Assembly (NCBI GenBank): GCA_946405695.1
Contig: CAMJIA010000032.1
Coordinates: 1 to 17,220, forward strand
Direction of reading: 5' to 3'
DNA length: 17,220 bases
DNA from: an uncultured Prevotellaceae bacterium
GTDB taxonomy: Bacteria > Bacteroidota > Bacteroidia > Bacteroidales > Bacteroidaceae
The first letter of the stretch is position 1. Each line of letters starts with the position of its first letter. Position numbers and translations under genes: made by a program. Positions 1-8,462 of this stretch are shown in pieces. A model generated the notes under the pieces. The model had not been told where the DNA came from. It worked only from the letters and a program-made list of their open reading frames with translations, and made no database searches.

Positions 1-832
1 ACGAGTCTGTGGGCTGTTCCATGAACGACTTCTTCATATTCACCGTGATGCGACCAATATACCACGGATGGGTTGCAGTAGCGGGTACATCCTTGGCCAT
101 ACGGAACTGCAACTGAGCCTTGCCGTCAACAACAAAAGTGTCAGCAAGATAGCTAGCATAGGCTGGCTGATAATAATAGTAGCCGTTGTTACGTAACAAG
201 GTACTGATGCGCTGACGCTCACCATCAAGACGAGACACCACAAAGGGGTCGCCAGAATGAATCTGGGCTTCATCGAGTGAAGTCTTTATCAGGCTGTCGG
301 CATGGGCAGGGAAATCGAAATATCCGATACTGTCAAGCATATACAGGCGACCGGGTGTCACGGTGTATTGAATCTTGGCCGTTTTTGGATTCTTCTGCTG
401 TACCGTTTCAAAAGCCACATGGCCATGGAAATAGCCATGGTTGCGCAATACGTTCTGCGCCACCGAAGCTCGCAACTCAGGATTAACCCACGACATCAAG
501 ACTGGCTGACGACCAAAAGTCTTAGTCATCCATTGGGCAAAGCGTGTATCCTTCTCAGCATACTTGTTCCACACACTGACACCGAACGAGAAAGGCAGAC
601 GATAATAGCTGCTACCAAATAGTGATCCATTAGGTGCTGTAGCCAAGGCTGCCTCCAATTCTGCCTGTGTCTCAATGAGATTATCCGACTGCTTCGCGTC
701 TACCCACTGAATGGTCTTCAGACCCGTGAAGAGCTGGTCGCCCTCAGGGATATCCTTCGTCATCGAACAGGAGGCCATCAAAAGGACTGCAGTTAGATGT
801 AAGATGTATGAGGTTATCTTATTTCTTGTCAT
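1..832 (-). CDS. tamL: TamL: lipidated BamA/TamA-family outer membrane protein (N-terminal part)
   Basis: This is the start of an Omp85-family outer membrane protein whose 3' part lies beyond base 1; 277 codons are visible without a stop. The start is the ATG at 830-832, which overlaps the end of tamB by 14 bp. Translation begins MTRNKITSYILHLTAVLLMAS and reaches Cys22, a lipoprotein signal peptide with a lipobox (LMASC). The mature start (SMTKDIPEGDQLFTG) matches the 'TK-x-(V/I)PEGE-x-LYTG' opening usual in Bacteroidota TamA/BamA homologues. POTRA-like sequence follows (for example the RxxLRNNGYYYYQP region near residue 215); the beta barrel is outside the window. Known of the family: TamL is the lipid-anchored TamA variant that partners TamB in moving or inserting envelope components. 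The substrate is not visible here. Confidence 0.85.
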   Translation of the reverse strand, partial: MTRNKITSYILHLTAVLLMASCSMTKDIPEGDQLFTGLKTIQWVDAKQSDNLIETQAELEAALATAPNGSLFGSSYYRLPFSFGVSVWNKYAEKDTRFAQWMTKTFGRQPVLMSWVNPELRASVAQNVLRNHGYFHGHVAFETVQQKNPKTAKIQYTVTPGRLYMLDSIGYFDFPAHADSLIKTSLDEAQIHSGDPFVVSRLDGERQRISTLLRNNGYYYYQPAYASYLADTFVVDGKAQLQFRMAKDVPATATHPWYIGRITVNMKKSFMEQPTDS

Positions 833-3800
833 TGCGCGTAGTCTTTGTTGAATCAGTACGAACAGGAGGCAGCATCAAGGTGTTGCTGTCATCCTTGAGA
901 CGGAAAATATCAGTAAAGTTCTGTAGGGTGCGTCGCCAGATGAAGCCACCACCATATTTCTGTGTATAGCCGTCGAGCCAGTCGTAGGAGTTATTCTCAA
1001 AGAACAGATTCAGATACTTGTTGGCAGTATCGTCAAGTCTGTACTCCATTGAGACATTATCGAAGAACGAGTTGTTACGACCTCCCGGCAACTCCGCACC
1101 AGTAGTCACTTTACCACCTACCGCTAGTTTCAGACGGTTGTTCAGGAAGCGCTTGGCAAACTTGAACGAATAGTCGGTATGGGTCTGACCTGTAGCATCG
1201 GTACTGTTATCCATACCGAACGACAGGTCAAGGGTACGCAAGGCATTACCCGTCAGGTTGCTAATCTCGCTGCTAAGGAACGAGCTAAGGGCAGAGTTCA
1301 TGGAGAATGGTTTCGTATTACCATCAGCCAAGTACATACCCGTTGTCAGCATGGTGACAGCCAGTTTGCCACGCTGTTCACGTCCCATAGCCTGCAGTTC
1401 ACCATGCAGCTGCATATCTTCTGGTGCATCAAGTGTAAACTCAAGACCCATATCATTCAGTGTGCGAGTAATGCTGACACCACAGTCGAAATTAACGCTA
1501 CGCCCTACTCCATTGCTACCAGTAACAGTTGCTTTCGTATGTTCTATGGCGGTGATATTCAGCGTGGGGTTCATAGGTTCACCAGTAAACTCAATGTATG
1601 AACCATCCTGGATGGTAAATGTCTTCAGCGGGATAATAGGCAGTGCATACTTCATCTCGCCGTTCGACAGCGTATAACGCCCTGTCAGCTGCAGATTATC
1701 TGCTGGCGAATAGACCATGCGCAGTGTACCACCACCCATCAGGTCTATATAGTTGGAGTGGTCAGCATTCATGTAGGCCATGATATGAGCACCGTTCGAC
1801 ACATTCAGCGTCATATCCATCCTGAAGCCATTGATAGGCGGACGCGTCACAGCAGTCTGTGTGGTGTCGCTGAAGTCGGTAAACTTCACCAAGTCGTCTA
1901 ACTGATTGTCGGTGGTGATAGGCGTATCGCGCAAAATGTAACCCATATCGGTAGTACCCAGCACATCCAAGCGACCACGCATATTGATGTTTTCCAATGG
2001 ACCGTTCACCATGGCAAAAACGTTAACAAAGGCCTTGCCGTAAGCCACGCTCTTGGAATGTTCTTTGGCACCTATAATCTGGAAGTTCTGAGCCTGCATA
2101 CGCATATTGACGGTGATATGGTCGGAATCGTGGAAGTCAACATTGCCTTGCACGTTCAACGGGTTATCGTTATGCGCATAGACAGCGAAGTTCTCGAAGA
2201 GCAGGTTGGAATGCTGAATGCGTACGGGATCATCATCGAAACGTAGCTTGACACCATAGGGGACACTCTCCAGATAGGAGTTGGAAAGGAGTATCTCGCC
2301 ATTGACTTCGGGATGCGACACCGGACCCTGTATCGTCAGTTCACCCTCACCATAACCCTGCAAGCCGCAGAGTTGGTCAGGTACAAAACCATTGACGATA
2401 TTCAGTGGCAGATGCTCCAATTGTAACGTAGCATCAAGCGAACCATCATCTTTATTATAATAGGTACCTGTCAACAGTCCTATCTCATTGTCATCCATCA
2501 TCAGGCGTGCCTCCACAGCATGGGCATCGTTTTCCTTCTGCAGATAAACGAGTTCGGTGCTAATATTACCTATAGGACAACGCTCATAGGTCATATTCTG
2601 AACACCCATATCACCTGCCACAGAGAACTGACCACTAGCATTCTGTATGACATGATAGTCACCATTCAACATACCCGACATACGGGGAGCATACGGAATA
2701 ACGGAAGTGACTTCCTCTAAGTTAAACTTGTGCAGACTGAGCGTCAGGTCTTGCAGCGCATCGGGGTCGGTCTCTTCGGAGTAGAGACGGATACCCATGC
2801 CATCATCAGCACGCAGGTCAACCTTTGCCTTGATCTTACCACTGCTGCCCAAGAACACATAGTTGTCTTTATTGAGCGCAAACTCCTTATAACCCAACGT
2901 AGGACGGTCGGGCATCAGACGAAGATTGATACCTCCATCGACAACCTCAGCCTGGGCGCCAATACGTGCTCCCATCTTATTGTCGGCATCGAAATAGCGC
3001 GCGCCAAGGGTTGCACCGCGTTCCTGCAGGATACCGTCAAAGAGAGCATTGAAGACAAATTGAGGATTCTTCTTGTTGTTACGCACCTGACCACCAAACG
3101 ACAGTCGTTCCTTACGTTGGATGAGCGAGAAGTTGATGGTGTCAAGACGGATATCGCTAACGGTCAGAGAGTGGATATGGCCACGGCCATTGACGCCCTC
3201 AGCGACAGAGGTCGACAAATCGAAGAGCATATCCTTGAAGTCCACATCCGCACTGGCTTTCAGGAAGGTAGCGACGGGATTCTCGCGCTGGCCTTCCACT
3301 GTCATACGCATCGTAGGCAACAGCTTACGTAAGGCCGGCTGGTCAATGGTCTTCCTTTCTAACTGTGCCATCGCAGAGTCACCTAAAATAGTAAACTGAT
3401 TAAGTAGTTGTTCGTAGTTACCACTGGCATCAAGCTTGACGACAAAGTCGCCACTTTGGGTACGCACGAAGGTGGTGTCTGGCGTAGTCTTCAGCAACAG
3501 GTCAACATCTGACGGACGATAGACATGACTAGAATCACTGATAGTGAGGTCGTTGACAACGCCCATGACTTGATGGGTCAGATTTAAGTCGGAATTGATA
3601 TCGAAATGACCACACATTCCAATAGTCAGCGGATCTGGCGTAACGCCCATCTTATAGAGGTCAAGCTCCTGGAAATCGGTGCTCAGCGTACCGTCAAAAC
3701 GAGTGGTAGAAAGCAGGGCGTCGAAATTCACGGCACCCTTCAGCAACGGGTTGCTACTAATGAGATTGGCATGCGCCTTACCGTCACTAACCAATGCATG

Positions 3801-5438
3801 AGCGGAGATATTGTCAATATTCAGTTTGCCATACCCGACATGGTGTATCTTCGCGTCAGCAACAAGGCTGGTACGTGGCGAGAAGAAGTCAGTGCCCTGC
3901 CCCTTGGCAGTAATATCGGCAGAGACTGTATAGATACTATCATGAGGCATGAAGTGGTGAACGTTCAGGTCGCGCACCTTGATATCGGCATCATAGCGCA
4001 TGGCTGTGGCATTAAATGAGCCTTTGGCCTTGACCATTCCCCTACCCTCACGAGCGGTAATGTCAGCAAAATACTGCTGACCGTCAGCCTTCACACGTCC
4101 TTGTGTTGACAGCGGCGGTATGCGGTAGTTGCGTTGCATGTCTCTTGGCATCATAGCCATCACAAAGCCCAAGTTCTGGGTACTGGCATTGAACTGCACA
4201 TCCGCACGTAACTTATCGGGAGTATCAAGGTTGGCAGCAAACCCCGTAGCGGTAGCATGGAAAGCAGTAGGCAGCGATATTTCCAAATCATGGAAGTCCA
4301 TATGCTGCATATTCCCTTTCAACAGACCACTGACAGTAAGCGGATATTCGGGCCAACGCTCACGCATAGCAGCAGGCAAGTCGCTGAGGAACGGCATGAT
4401 GTCTTGCTTACCTACCGTAGCGTTCATCTTCAGCCTCATCTTACCCGGGTCAACGGGTTCCATTAGCGACAATGGCATGTCGAATTCTACATCGACATCG
4501 CTATAAGGTGTAGACAATCGAAACTTAGGCAATTTGATGGCACCATCCTCCATAGCAATAGGACCTGACAGATGGGTGACGCTAAAGCCACTACCCATCT
4601 CCTTCAAAGCAACCTGACGGAGATACATGCGCAGCGTCGGATCATGGAAATAGATGGAGTCAATGCCCACAGTAATGTCGCTGAGGTCTATGTGGTTATA
4701 GTCCAAACCCTCGATACGAGGCTGGTAGTTCTGGTCATACTTGATGGCACCATTCAGCCAGTCAACACTTCCAACGGTGTAAGTCTGTGTACCTAAATCA
4801 ATTAATGCCTCACGGGCTGTAAGGTTGCCCATATGGGCCTCAACGCTCATCGTGTCACCTGGCATGTGGAACACAATGTCAGAGTGGTCGATAGTTATGC
4901 TATCGACATATATTTTCCACAGCACAGGCTCACTGGTGGTGGTATCCTCTGGTACAGAGTCTGCCATCTGGATATCAAAGAAAGCATCCTCCAAGCGTGA
5001 ACCGTTCAGTTCAACAATACCCTGATCGAGGTCTATGCCTTTGCTGGCCATAAACAGTCGTGAGAAGCGGCCTTTCACCTTGGCAGCTGCTACTAAATCG
5101 AGGGTATTCAGGTGGGTATTGGTAACTTCCAGCTCATTAATGACCACCTTGCTGTCCAGCAGAGGCAACAGTTGTACGTCGACCACCATGCGTTCTACAT
5201 CGGCAAGGGTATCTGGCTTTTGCAGCACACGGAACTCGTCAATAGACAGGTCGAGAGGAAACGATAAGTCGACATAGCCTATTGAGATATCCATGCCGGT
5301 CTTCTCTGATGCAATGGCTGTCACCTTGTCTACCGCCCAGTTCTGTACGGGGGGCAGATAGAGCAGCACCGTGAGCACCACAAAGAGTAGCACGGGACTC
5401 AGCAAGATGATCAATATCCACCAGAAAAGTTTCTTCAT
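819..5438 (-). CDS. tamB: Translocation and assembly module protein TamB (DUF490/AsmA-like)
   Basis: A 1539-residue protein with one N-terminal membrane anchor (about residues 4-29, LFWWILIILLSPVLLFVVLT) and then a long, nearly all-beta periplasmic region of repeating 'G-x-h-x-h-x-G' strands, as expected of the AsmA/TamB/VPS13-like groove proteins. The last ~400 residues, with 'ISNLTGNALRTLDLSFGMDN', 'FKFAKRFLNNRLKLAVGGKV' and a tail of aromatic barrel-like strands, fit the C-terminal TamB (DUF490) domain. In E. coli TamB is inner-membrane anchored and reaches TamA in the outer membrane; it has been linked to outer-membrane protein assembly and phospholipid transport. The start ATG lies 3 nt after the stop of the rluA-like gene, with no Shine-Dalgarno. 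The end overlaps tamL, so the pair is translationally close. The length is within the usual 1300-1700 range for Bacteroidota. Confidence 0.93.
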   Translation of the reverse strand: MKKLFWWILIILLSPVLLFVVLTVLLYLPPVQNWAVDKVTAIASEKTGMDISIGYVDLSFPLDLSIDEFRVLQKPDTLADVERMVVDVQLLPLLDSKVVINELEVTNTHLNTLDLVAAAKVKGRFSRLFMASKGIDLDQGIVELNGSRLEDAFFDIQMADSVPEDTTTSEPVLWKIYVDSITIDHSDIVFHMPGDTMSVEAHMGNLTAREALIDLGTQTYTVGSVDWLNGAIKYDQNYQPRIEGLDYNHIDLSDITVGIDSIYFHDPTLRMYLRQVALKEMGSGFSVTHLSGPIAMEDGAIKLPKFRLSTPYSDVDVEFDMPLSLMEPVDPGKMRLKMNATVGKQDIMPFLSDLPAAMRERWPEYPLTVSGLLKGNMQHMDFHDLEISLPTAFHATATGFAANLDTPDKLRADVQFNASTQNLGFVMAMMPRDMQRNYRIPPLSTQGRVKADGQQYFADITAREGRGMVKAKGSFNATAMRYDADIKVRDLNVHHFMPHDSIYTVSADITAKGQGTDFFSPRTSLVADAKIHHVGYGKLNIDNISAHALVSDGKAHANLISSNPLLKGAVNFDALLSTTRFDGTLSTDFQELDLYKMGVTPDPLTIGMCGHFDINSDLNLTHQVMGVVNDLTISDSSHVYRPSDVDLLLKTTPDTTFVRTQSGDFVVKLDASGNYEQLLNQFTILGDSAMAQLERKTIDQPALRKLLPTMRMTVEGQRENPVATFLKASADVDFKDMLFDLSTSVAEGVNGRGHIHSLTVSDIRLDTINFSLIQRKERLSFGGQVRNNKKNPQFVFNALFDGILQERGATLGARYFDADNKMGARIGAQAEVVDGGINLRLMPDRPTLGYKEFALNKDNYVFLGSSGKIKAKVDLRADDGMGIRLYSEETDPDALQDLTLSLHKFNLEEVTSVIPYAPRMSGMLNGDYHVIQNASGQFSVAGDMGVQNMTYERCPIGNISTELVYLQKENDAHAVEARLMMDDNEIGLLTGTYYNKDDGSLDATLQLEHLPLNIVNGFVPDQLCGLQGYGEGELTIQGPVSHPEVNGEILLSNSYLESVPYGVKLRFDDDPVRIQHSNLLFENFAVYAHNDNPLNVQGNVDFHDSDHITVNMRMQAQNFQIIGAKEHSKSVAYGKAFVNVFAMVNGPLENINMRGRLDVLGTTDMGYILRDTPITTDNQLDDLVKFTDFSDTTQTAVTRPPINGFRMDMTLNVSNGAHIMAYMNADHSNYIDLMGGGTLRMVYSPADNLQLTGRYTLSNGEMKYALPIIPLKTFTIQDGSYIEFTGEPMNPTLNITAIEHTKATVTGSNGVGRSVNFDCGVSITRTLNDMGLEFTLDAPEDMQLHGELQAMGREQRGKLAVTMLTTGMYLADGNTKPFSMNSALSSFLSSEISNLTGNALRTLDLSFGMDNSTDATGQTHTDYSFKFAKRFLNNRLKLAVGGKVTTGAELPGGRNNSFFDNVSMEYRLDDTANKYLNLFFENNSYDWLDGYTQKYGGGFIWRRTLQNFTDIFRLKDDSNTLMLPPVRTDSTKTTRNDKK

Positions 5439-5441
5439 AAC

Positions 5442-6137
5442 CTAACGATTCATTATCATGTTAGACCACAATGGGTCAGCAGGCAGTGGTGACTCCACCA
5501 CGATGGTCTCTTTAGAAACAGGATGTACAAATTCCACACAATGCGACAGCAACGAGATACTGCCATCGGGGTTGCTACGACGAGCACCGTATTTCAGGTC
5601 CCCCTTGATAGGACAGCCAATAGCAGCCAGCTGACAACGTATCTGGTGGTGGCGACCTGTCAGTAGTTGTACTTCCACCAGTGAGTAGCGATCGGAATGA
5701 CCTATCATACGGTATCGCAACACTGCCTTCTTCGAATGGGGCACCTCATGGTCGTAAGCATAGCTTTTATTCTGTTGTTCGTTTCTCACCAACCAGTGTT
5801 CCAAGGTATGCCACCCTTCACTTTTCACTTCTTCACTATTCACTTGCGAAGCGCCCACTATCGCCCAATAAGTCTTGTGTACCTCACCGTCACGGAACAT
5901 TTTGTTCAGACGGGTCAGTGCCTTGGAGGTTCGTGCAAAAACCACCAGTCCAGAGACGGGACGGTCCAGACGATGCACCACACCCAAGAAGACAGCACCA
6001 GGTTTCTGATACTTCTCCTTGATATATTCTTTCACCGTTTCCGACAAGGGTGTATCGCCAGTCTTGTCGCCCTGGACGATTTCGCCACTCTCTTTGTAGA
6101 CGATGATGATGTGATTATCTTCGTAGACCACTCGCAT
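5442..6137 (-). CDS. RluA-family RNA pseudouridine synthase
   Basis: A 231-residue pseudouridine synthase that isomerises uridine in rRNA or tRNA. The catalytic motif HRLDRPVSGLVVFART is at residues 55-70, with Asp58 as the catalytic aspartate; the RNA-binding TGRHHQIRCQL motif lies near residue 175. There is no S4 domain: the protein begins directly with the catalytic fold (MRVVYEDNHIIIVYKESGEI), like RluA/TruC-type members, so the RNA target cannot be named. The start at 6137 is chosen because similarity begins there and because the promoter -7 box (6146-6153) lies 8 nt upstream. A longer open frame to 6233 would run through that promoter and the preceding terminator. First gene of the unit with tamB and tamL. 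Confidence 0.88.
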   Translation of the reverse strand: MRVVYEDNHIIIVYKESGEIVQGDKTGDTPLSETVKEYIKEKYQKPGAVFLGVVHRLDRPVSGLVVFARTSKALTRLNKMFRDGEVHKTYWAIVGASQVNSEEVKSEGWHTLEHWLVRNEQQNKSYAYDHEVPHSKKAVLRYRMIGHSDRYSLVEVQLLTGRHHQIRCQLAAIGCPIKGDLKYGARRSNPDGSISLLSHCVEFVHPVSKETIVVESPLPADPLWSNMIMNR

Positions 6138-6145
6138 AACGCATG

Positions 6146-6177
6146 CAAATTTACAAAGAAGGAAGGAAACTGCCAAA
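6146..6177 (-). promoter_or_regulatory. Bacteroidota-type promoter of the rluA-like/tamB/tamL operon
   Basis: On the minus strand, TTTG (6174-6177) is followed by 20 nt and TAAATTTG (6146-6153), matching the primary sigma consensus TTTG...TAnnTTTG. Only 8 nt separate the -7 box from the ATG, so the transcript should have almost no leader. Confidence 0.75.
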
Positions 6178-6189
6178 TTTTTAGGACAC

Positions 6190-6227
6190 AAAAATGTCAG
6201 GCAATAGCCTTCTGGCGTGCCTGACAT
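6190..6227 (-). terminator. Rho-independent terminator of the four-TM protein gene
   Basis: Perfect 10-bp inverted repeat ATGTCAGGCA (6194-6203) / TGCCTGACAT (6218-6227) with a 14-nt loop that holds a GCC/GGC mini-stem. On the minus strand it is followed by a T run (6190-6193). It separates the 6281-7522 gene from the next operon. Confidence 0.8.
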
Positions 6228-6280
6228 GTTCAAAAGGACAATAACTCAACAGAGAAGTTGCCTTATTTGTTGTTTCATTA

Positions 6281-7522
6281 TCATGCTGCTTGAGGAACAT
6301 CAACGGGCTTCTTGGGAGGCATCAACTTCTTTATCCAACCAGACCAGTTGAAGTTCTCAATCAACCCAAAGAAGGTCTCGATAGTCATGATGACAGAGGC
6401 CACGAAACAGAAGATGAAAGCGCCAACAATCATCAATCCAATCTTAAGAACCACAATGATGATATTAGCAGAATCAGACTCTGTATGGGTCGATGTAGAG
6501 CCATCGCTATAAGTCGTCTTTACCTTGTAGTCGGGCAACAGACTCATAGCCAGGCCGGCACCAAAGCAGAACGAAGCAAGACCGAATCCCACCTTACGGA
6601 AGATATTCATACAACCTGCACGACGGCGATGACGCGTGATAGTGTATCCATGAGGATAGCCCGTAATGATATAAAGAGGTATAAGGATTAGCAAGTAAAT
6701 CATGTAATTGCGCAAGGTATTACCATGCGACTCCTCATTTTCCACACGTTTGGCAAGATCTTCCTTGGCCATTTCATGTACCTGTGCAAAGTCCATCGCA
6801 TTGATAGAGTCATAGTTAGCACGATACTTGGCAGCATTTTCCTCACTGCTCTGCTTATACTGCAGATACGACTCTTTTCGCTCCTTCGTTGTGGCGGTAT
6901 CAGCACGCTGCTGATACTCACCGGCACTCTTGAGAGCACCTTCTGACCACGACTTATAATCAATAAGCTTATACATCTTATACTTATCTGCAGAAGTAAG
7001 TCTCAGCGAGTAAGCATCATTGGCATGCTGACTGGGACACTTGTCGTAAGCCGTCTGACCCACCTTGACAGTTTTCCACTGCTCCACCTGTTCACGCTCC
7101 ACCTTAGCACGTAGGATGTCGTCCTCCTGGTCTTTCTTGAAATAATAGAAGATACCTGCACCTATCAATGCTCCAGCAATAAGACTCCACATCCATGTGC
7201 TGTGACGCTTCTTCGACCAGTCAACAATCTCGCGCAACATCGTGTAACGCTCTACATAGTCCTGATCACCCGGATGCTCAACGACTTCTTCGGCACGATT
7301 CAGCATCTCGTCCATATGTTCGGTTTCTGCCTTCGTGCGAGGATAGATGTCATCGATATCATCGACTACCCCTTTCTCACGCTCCTTTTTACTGATAAGT
7401 GACGATGTAAACATGGCCTCATCCAAATAAGTCCACGCCTCTTCATTAAGCATTTTCTCTTCATCAAGATTGTTCTCTGCGTCAAGAATGTTTTCTTCGT
7501 TAAGATTTTTTTCTTCGTCCAT
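6281..7522 (-). CDS. Four-TM membrane protein of unknown function with acidic N-terminal repeats
   Basis: I do not recognise this 413-residue protein. Visible parts in order: an acidic N-terminus built of hexapeptide repeats of the form xL(N/D)xE(N/K) at residues 6-29 (NLNEEN, ILDAEN, NLDEEK, MLNEEA); a charged segment to residue 108; a membrane helix at about 110-127 (MWSLIAGALIGAGIFYYF); a charged, partly coiled-coil region at 130-268 rich in Lys, Glu and Gln; then three hydrophobic segments at about 272-288, 312-330 and 353-383. A basic motif, RHRRRAGCMNIFRK (297-310), sits between helices 2 and 3. A short Ser/Thr-rich loop (336-350) joins helices 3 and 4. It is monocistronic, with its own promoter (7560-7567) and terminator (6190-6227). 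No catalytic motif was seen. A scaffold or stress-linked membrane protein is possible but unsupported. Confidence 0.8.
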   Translation of the reverse strand: MDEEKNLNEENILDAENNLDEEKMLNEEAWTYLDEAMFTSSLISKKEREKGVVDDIDDIYPRTKAETEHMDEMLNRAEEVVEHPGDQDYVERYTMLREIVDWSKKRHSTWMWSLIAGALIGAGIFYYFKKDQEDDILRAKVEREQVEQWKTVKVGQTAYDKCPSQHANDAYSLRLTSADKYKMYKLIDYKSWSEGALKSAGEYQQRADTATTKERKESYLQYKQSSEENAAKYRANYDSINAMDFAQVHEMAKEDLAKRVENEESHGNTLRNYMIYLLILIPLYIITGYPHGYTITRHRRRAGCMNIFRKVGFGLASFCFGAGLAMSLLPDYKVKTTYSDGSTSTHTESDSANIIIVVLKIGLMIVGAFIFCFVASVIMTIETFFGLIENFNWSGWIKKLMPPKKPVDVPQAA

Positions 7523-7559
7523 AATAGTATTTGTTTTAGATTGGTTCTGATTGTTGGGA

Positions 7560-7567
7560 CAAAGATA
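7560..7567 (-). promoter_or_regulatory. -7 box of the four-TM protein gene
   Basis: TATCTTTG on the minus strand, 37 nt before the ATG, fits TAnnTTTG. No clear TTTG occurs 19-21 nt upstream, where the T tract of the fabG terminator lies, so the promoter is incomplete by consensus. Confidence 0.6.
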
Positions 7568-7577
7568 AGAATTATTT

Positions 7578-7633
7578 ACGAAAAAACCTCATTTATTGCA
7601 AAAAAAATGTCTTCATTGCAACAAATGAGGTTT
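7578..7633 (-). terminator. Strong Rho-independent terminator of fabG
   Basis: An 18-bp stem with one mismatch pairs 7584-7601 with 7616-7633 (minus strand AAACCTCATTTGTTGCAA against TTGCAATAAATGAGGTTT), with a 14-nt loop. The stem runs into a T tract on the minus strand (7581-7586). It ends the tetR-fabG transcript 25 nt after the fabG stop. Confidence 0.85.
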
Positions 7634-7657
7634 CAAAGCGTCAAAAACGCCAGTATT

Positions 7658-8395
7658 TTACATATTCATACCACCATCGACCTGAATAACCTGACCGCTT
7701 ACATAGCTTGACAAATCAGAAGCCAGGAAGGTAGCTACGTTAGCGATATCCTCGACCTGACCACCGCGACGGAGGGGAATCTTCTGCTTCCACTCGTTGC
7801 GAACCTCCTCAGGCAGGGCAGCGGTCATAGCAGTCTCGATGAAGCCTGGAGCAATGGCGTTGGCACGGATGCCCTTGGGCCCCATCTCCTGAGCGATACT
7901 CTTAGCCAAAGCTATCAAACCAGCCTTTGAAGCGGCATAGTTTGCCTGACCAGCATTACCATGAACACCTACTACTGAAGCCATGTTGATGATAGAACCA
8001 CCACGCTGACGCATCATCACGGGCACACAAGCGTGGATGAAGTTGAATGCGCTCTTCAGATTCACGGCAATAACAGCGTCCCACTGCTGCTCAGTCATGC
8101 GCAGCATCAGGCCGTCCTTAGTGATACCTGCGTTATTCACCAGAATATCGATAGAACCGAACTCTTCCTTGACAGCCTTCACAACCTCCTCGGTCTGAGC
8201 AAAGTCGGCAGCGTTTGAGGCATAGCTCTTAGCCTTGACACCTAGAGCGGCAATCTCCTTCTCTGTTTCCTCGTTCACCTGCAAATCGGTGAATGCGATG
8301 TTACAGCCCTCCTGGGCATACTTCAGTGCGATAGCCTTTCCGATACCGCGTGCAGCACCAGTAATCAGCGCTGTCTTACCTTCTAATAATCCCAT
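7658..8395 (-). CDS. fabG: 3-oxoacyl-[acyl-carrier-protein] reductase FabG
   Basis: A 245-residue classical short-chain dehydrogenase/reductase that reduces 3-oxoacyl-ACP to 3-hydroxyacyl-ACP with NADPH in type II fatty acid elongation in the cytosol. It has the cofactor motif TGAARGIG (12-19), NNAG (87-90), the catalytic tetrad Asn112, Ser140, Tyr153, Lys157 (in QANYAASKAG), PG at 183-184, and the typical FabG ending GQVIQVDGGMNM. Length is normal for FabG. The start MGLLEGKTALITGA fits the family; there is no Shine-Dalgarno and the leader is A/T rich. It is preceded by a tetR-like gene at 67 bp with no promoter between, so they are probably co-transcribed. A FabG-like paralogue acting on another substrate cannot be excluded, but the sequence is very typical. 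Confidence 0.92.
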   Translation of the reverse strand: MGLLEGKTALITGAARGIGKAIALKYAQEGCNIAFTDLQVNEETEKEIAALGVKAKSYASNAADFAQTEEVVKAVKEEFGSIDILVNNAGITKDGLMLRMTEQQWDAVIAVNLKSAFNFIHACVPVMMRQRGGSIINMASVVGVHGNAGQANYAASKAGLIALAKSIAQEMGPKGIRANAIAPGFIETAMTAALPEEVRNEWKQKIPLRRGGQVEDIANVATFLASDLSSYVSGQVIQVDGGMNM

Positions 8396-8420
8396 AATTA
8401 AATGTTTTAATTTTTTATTA

Positions 8421-8460
8421 TTCGTTATTTCGATGTTTCGTTATTTCGTTGTTTCGATAA
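8421..8460. repeat. Five tandem 8-bp repeats (TTCGNNNN) between tetR and fabG
   Basis: Plus-strand units TTCGTTAT, TTCGATGT, TTCGTTAT, TTCGTTGT and TTCGATAA run without interruption up to the tetR stop. They fill most of the 67-bp tetR-fabG spacer and would form an A-rich, unstructured leader on the mRNA. Confidence 0.8.
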
Positions 8461-8462
8461 TT

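Noticed and set aside
2730..3332. 200-codon plus-strand frame inside tamB
   Set aside because: It is antisense to a clearly coding region and shows no domain, promoter or conserved motif.
6138..6233. N-terminal extension of the RluA-like protein
   Set aside because: It contains the operon promoter and part of the preceding terminator; family similarity begins at the Met at 6137.
8421..8460. CRISPR-like array in the tetR-fabG spacer
   Set aside because: Units are only 8 bp with no spacers; it is a simple tandem repeat.
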